DNA from: Perca fluviatilis
Taxonomy: Eukaryota; Chordata; Actinopteri; Perciformes; Percidae
Direction: 5' to 3'
NCBI RefSeq assembly: GCF_010015445.1
Contig: NC_053127.1
Location: 30,442,215-30,506,214, forward strand
Length of the DNA: 64,000 nucleotides
Both the position numbers and the translations under genes were made by a program. A model generated the notes under the pieces. That model saw only the letters and a list, made by a program, of their open reading frames with translations, was not told the DNA's origin and did no database searches. This document shows positions 59,316 to 64,000 of the stretch, one piece after another (position 1 is the stretch's first letter; every line of letters starts with the position of its first letter).

Positions 59316-60134
59316 AGCGGGCGCTGTCAGCTGCCTCGTCACTTGATGTGGGCCTGGTCTTGCATGTCATCAAACTGCACCGCCATGAACTGAAAAGTAA
59401 GGGTGGGGGTAGGGGGGCGGGGTGGTCTGGAGCTAAATAGTATCTTTGTGAAAGTCTGTGTGTAATTACTAACTTATAATGATATATACAAAAAGAATAC
59501 ATTATCAAATGATGGGTGTACTGTATGTATTTAAATCTGTCATCTATCATTTAGCTGGTTCTGTTTTTTACTTCAATGACACTTGTGTAGCTGCAGTAGA
59601 GCTTTAAGTTTTAATAGTTTTTCTTATGTCACAATCAGTGTATTATACCCATGTAAAGTTAACAGCAAACTAAAAGAAGTCTTCTCATAAATTGTCAAAA
59701 ACTGATTATCTTTAATTCAGGGGGAATATAAAGCCACATGCATTGCTGTGATTGCTTGGGTCATGATTTCATGGACAGTCTTAGCAAGGCGTCATAATCA
59801 AACGATATTGCAGCTCTACTGGAGCTCCGTTAATGGCATTTCCCTCTGGCTGGGTAAAATGATCCCACACAGTCGCCAGTGCTTTTACGCCGTATGACTG
59901 ATGCTTTTAAAATCAAATCAATGTCTAATTTGTATTGGGTCTCCCCTCCATCACTTCTGTTCACCTGATGACATGAACCTCTCTGAGCTGTCAGCTTTCT
60001 AGAGAATGTAGATGTTGTGCTTGTGATTTGATTCCAATTGTGTCTATTTCCTTGTTCTTGTGATTTTAACAATCACTGTTCAGTTGGCTCACACTTGTTA
60101 ACTGTACAAGCACACACACTTATGCATGCAAGCA

Positions 60135-60146
60135 TACACACACACA

Positions 60147-60219
<73 letters not shown>
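60135..60219. repeat. (CA)n microsatellite in the presumed PCP4 3' UTR
   Basis: About 42 CA units with one TA interruption, 820-900 bases after the PCP4 stop codon. Confidence 0.95.
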
Positions 60220-60221
<2 letters not shown>

Positions 60222-60224
60222 ATA

Positions 60225-60364
60225 AATAAATAATAACATTGTAAAGGAGTGCAAGTTGATTTACTTTCTACAAAATTGTTCCAGTTAGTGGATGCGACTG
60301 AAATGGGTCCTATTGTCCATTACTGAACACAGTATGTGCAGCATGTGAAGTAGATCATAATAAA
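60225..60364 (+). promoter_or_regulatory. Candidate PCP4 polyadenylation signals AATAAA
   Basis: AATAAA occurs at 60225-60230, just after the CA repeat, and at 60359-60364. Either would give a 3' UTR of about 0.9-1.1 kb. Which one is used cannot be told from sequence. Confidence 0.4.
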
Positions 60365-61405
60365 ATGGATTTATTAACATCTATTACGCTCTTTATTTAT
60401 TTATTTTTTTTAAGTCACATAAAAGGTTGCATACGTATTTTGGATTATTTAACTGAACTGGCCTTGAGCTTGTAATTAACTCAATCTTCTCTTTTCTAAC
60501 ATTAAATCAAATAATTAATTGAGTGGATGAACCACAGACCTGGTATAGATTTTTCAAAAGTGGTGATATCCCATTACAGAAAACTATTCCATGGGGCATC
60601 CAGGCCTATTCCTGTGTCTTGATATTGTAGGTTGAAGATACAGAAGGGGGTGAAAACACTGCAGCAGGCCCTGTGATAAAGGTTGGCTGGGACCCCTGAC
60701 ACGTGATTCCCTATTATCATATCTAACATGAGAACCAGGGAGTGCATATAATGATCACAGAAAAATATTGTAACATTCAGCAGTACCTTTATTTTCATTT
60801 AACTAACATTTAACTTAACTTACATCTAAAACAGGGGTTGATAACAAGCTATGTATTAGATAGTAGTAATAGATATTAATGGGAACACAAACAATTTTAC
60901 CTTCCAGCAGCTCCAGATTCACTGACTCTGAAATAGGTCTTTACTCAGATGCAATGCTGAAAGTACAACACCACAGGTTACTTTAATTAGCCAACTAACA
61001 AAAAAGAAAATCTCCTCCACACTGGTAGTTAATTTTCTATTATTAGGCAGGTATAACATCAGCCTTAACTTGCTGAATCTTCTCAAGGGAAAGCAGTCCT
61101 GCAGAAATGTTTCAAATATTCGAACTGCTGAAGACATTTTTTTGAAATTGCTCTCTTGTGCCCGCCAGATTGCTAGGATTATACCAATTCAATGTAAGCA
61201 AACTTTTAACCTGAGTCACAAATTGGGTAACGGGACGCCCAAATATCATTTTATTTTCTCAACATGATATTACTGACCTGTTTGATTACAGAAAGGAGGA
61301 TGAACAATGATTATAGGATATGATGTCCTTGGTTGCATGTGGCTTCTGTCCATCCATTACTTCTGGTAAAATGAAAATACTCAATAATGCCATTGGATCT
61401 TACAG
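60365..61405. other. Intergenic DNA, no recognised feature
   Basis: AT-rich, no gene or clear element before the tandem array. Confidence 0.35.
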
Positions 61406-61407
61406 TA

Positions 61408-64000
61408 GTGTACTGTATATAGTATAGTACATAGTATATTGGAAAAAGCAATTAAAAAGTCATAGTACTGCATGTCAAAAAAAATTATATTATAGTATGT
61501 CGAGAAAAGTGATAAAATGTCATAATACAGTAGGTTGAAAAAACTCATACTATAGCATTTCTAAAAAAGTCATAGTATAGCATTTTGGAAAATGTCATGA
61601 CAGTACGTCGAAAAAAGTGATAAAAAAGTCATAGTATAGTATGTCGAAAAAGTGATGAATTGTCAAAGTATAGTATGTTGAAAGAAGTCATGTTATGTCG
61701 TAAAAAGTGAGAAAAAGTCATATTATAGCATGTCCAAAGAAGTCATAGTGTAGTATGTCGAAAAAAGTGATGGAAAAAGTCATAGTATAGTATGTTGGAA
61801 AAATGTATAAAAAAAGTCAAGTATAGTATTTTGAAAAAAGTAAAAAAAAAATCATAGTATAGAATGTCGAAAAAGGAAAAATAGAAGTTTAGATTTTTTT
61901 TTAAAGATTGGTATAGATATGGTTATAGTATTTGAAAAGAAGAAAAAAGTCATATTATAGCATGTCGAAGAAAGTTATAGTATAGTATGTCGAACGATAA
62001 AGAGCCACAGTATAGTATGTCCAAAAAAAGTGAATAAAAAGTCATAGTATAGCATATTAAAGAAAGTCTGAAAGAAATAGATTCTCCACACAAAAAGGCT
62101 TAAGGCAGACTGTGGATCGAACCAGGGGTGATAGCTTGCACTGCCTACAAAGGTGAAGCCGTGCCCACATCTAAACCACAAAGCTACAAAATAATGTAAG
62201 TTGAAAATAGTAATAGCATAGTATGTCAAAAAAAGCAATTAAGATGTCATGGTATTGCATGTCAAAAAAAGTTCTAGAATAGTCTGTCATACAAATTGAT
62301 AAAAAAGTCACGGTATAGTATGTCGAAAAGAGTTATACAAAAGTCATAGTATAGTATGTCGAAAAAAATTATAAAATTCAAGTTATACAATTCATAGCAT
62401 GGTGTATTGAAAAAAGTCCTAGTATAGTATGTCTAAGAAAGTGATAAAAAAAGTCAAACTATAGCATGTCGAAAAAGAAGTCATAGCTTAGTATGTTGAA
62501 AAAAGTGATCAAATTCATAGTATGGTATATTGATAAAAAATATGAAAAAGTCATAGTATGGTATGTCGAAAAAACTCATAGCATAGCATGTTGAAAAAAG
62601 TGATTAAAAACATCATAGTATAGCTTGTCGAAAAAACTCATAGTATACGATGTTGAAAGAAGTGATTAAAAAAATCATAGTAAAGCATGTCGAAAAAAGT
62701 CTTACTATAGTATGTAGAAAAAAGTGATAACGAACTCATAGTATAGTATGTTGAAAAAGTAATAAAATAGTCATAGTATAGTATGTTGATAAAAGTTATA
62801 AAATTCATAGTATGGTATATCGATAAAAATGATAAAAAATTCATAGTATAGCATGTCGAAAAAAGTAATAAAAAAGTAATATTATAGTATGTCGAAAGAA
62901 CTCATAGTATAGTATGTTGAAAAAAGTGACAAAAATGTCATAGTATAGTATGTCAAAAAAGTGATAAAAAGTCATATTATAGCATGTTGAAAAAAGTGAT
63001 GATACAGTCGTAGTATAGTATGGCGATAAAAGTTATAAATTCATAGTATGGTATATTGATAAATATTATTAGAAAGTCATAGTATAGTAAGTCGAAAAAA
63101 GTGAAAAATAGTCATAGTATAGTATGTCGATAAAAGTTATAAAATTCATAGAATGGTACATCGATAAAAACTATGAATAAGTCATAGTATAGTATGTTGA
63201 AAAAAAGTAATATAAAAGTAATAGTATAGTATGTCAAAAAAGCTATAGCATAGTATCTCGAAAAAAAAGTGATACAAAAGTAGTATAGCATGTCGAAAAA
63301 AATCATAAAAAAGTCATAATATAGTATGTCGAAAGAAGTCCTAGTATAGTAGGTCAAAAAGTATTAAAAAAAGTCACAGTATAGTATGTCTAAAAAAGTG
63401 ATTACAGAGAAATTGGTTAGCGTGTCGAAAAAAGTCATAGTATAGTATGTCTAAAAAAGTGATAAAAAAACTCAGTATAGGATGTCAAAAAAAGTCATAG
63501 TACAGTACGTCGACAAAAGTCACAGTGTAGTATGTTGGAAAAAATTATACAGAAGTCATAGAATAGTATGTCAAAAAAGGGATAAAATAGTAATTAGTAT
63601 ATTATGTTGAAAAAAGTCATAGTATAGTAGGTTGACAAAAGTCATAGTATAGTATGTCGAAAAAAAATTATAAAAAAAAGCACAGTATAGTATGTTGAAG
63701 AAGTGATGAAATAGTCATAGTATAGTATGTTAAGTTATACAATTCATAGCATGGTATATTGAAAAAAGTCCTAGTATAGTATGTCTGAGAAAGTGATAAA
63801 AAAGTCAAATTATAGCATGTCGAAAAGAAGTCATAGCATAGTATGTTGAAAAAAGTGATAAAATTCATAGTATAGTATATTGCTAAAAATTACCAAGAAG
63901 TCATAGTATAACATGTTGAAAAACGTGATGAAAAACGTCATAGTATAGTATGTTGAAAAAAGTAATAAAATAGTCATAGTATAGTATGTTGATAAAAGTT
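61408..64000. repeat. AT-rich minisatellite array (>2.5 kb, continues past the window)
   Basis: The basic module is GTCATAGTATAGTATGTCGA plus an A run, about 25 bases. It is often followed by an 11-base spacer (GTGATAAAAAA), giving an irregular period of about 24-37 bases. Module variants use GCATGTCGA, GTATGTTGA or GGTATATTGA. The first units are poor and the array becomes regular from about 61600. Open frames on the - strand (rich in YYTM, FDILYYDFF) are shadows. Confidence 0.93.
62085..62188 (-). mobile_element. tRNA-derived SINE-like fragment embedded in the minisatellite
   Basis: On the - strand there is a GTAGCTTTGTGGTTTAGATG head, the B-box-like GGTTCGATCC and then GCCTTTTTGTGTGGAGAAT. 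The last part resembles the GCCTTTCTGTGTGGAG body that follows tRNA-like heads in several fish repeats. Array modules continue on both sides, so it sits within the array. Confidence 0.5.

Noticed and set aside
61975..63868. Multiple - strand open frames rich in Tyr, Phe and Leu
   Set aside because: They are shadows of the AT-rich minisatellite.
61408..64000. Regularly spaced repeats that could recall a CRISPR array
   Set aside because: The DNA is eukaryotic, modules are adjacent or have low-complexity spacers of similar sequence, the period is irregular, and no cas genes exist. It is a minisatellite.

Overview
This window is vertebrate nuclear DNA, almost certainly from a ray-finned (percomorph-like) fish. 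The genes are split into short exons with GT/AG introns, one promoter has a TATA box, and most of the sequence is teleost-type repeats: hAT and Tc1 DNA elements, L2 and CR1/Rex1-like LINEs, tRNA-derived SINEs, microsatellites and minisatellites. I see no bacterial or phage genes, no CRISPR array and no intact viral genes.

Two protein-coding genes are supported, both on the + strand. The first (1-14509, 5' part outside the window) is an immunoglobulin-superfamily membrane protein that I identify as IGSF5 (JAM4): Ig domain 1, Ig domain 2, one transmembrane segment, and a cytoplasmic tail built from four small exons that ends in a PDZ-binding motif. The exon for Ig domain 2 is present twice, inside a recent tandem duplication of about 1.16 kb. 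The second gene (32387-59315) is PCP4 (PEP-19), a 64-residue calmodulin-binding IQ peptide. It is encoded by three exons spread over 27 kb, with a TATA box and an inverted CCAAT box upstream. IGSF5 followed by PCP4 in the same orientation is also the order on human 21q22.2, which supports both calls.

Layout: 1-15.1 kb is IGSF5 with repeat-filled introns, including an L2 LINE nested in a second LINE. 15.1-32.2 kb is intergenic and made largely of element fragments. 32.2-60.4 kb is PCP4, whose introns of about 19.4 and 7.3 kb carry several DNA elements with clean target-site duplications. 60.4-64 kb is intergenic and ends in an AT-rich minisatellite of at least 2.5 kb that runs off the window.

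The most interesting points are the duplicated, phase-compatible Ig exon; six copies of one non-autonomous 'TAGTCT...AGACTA' element family; two half Tc1 elements whose outer ends flank the terminal IGSF5 exon; a hAT-type insertion about 150 bp upstream of the PCP4 TATA box; and a higher-order repeat with an embedded SINE-like segment in the terminal array. Most open reading frames in the window are shadows of repeats and are not genes.
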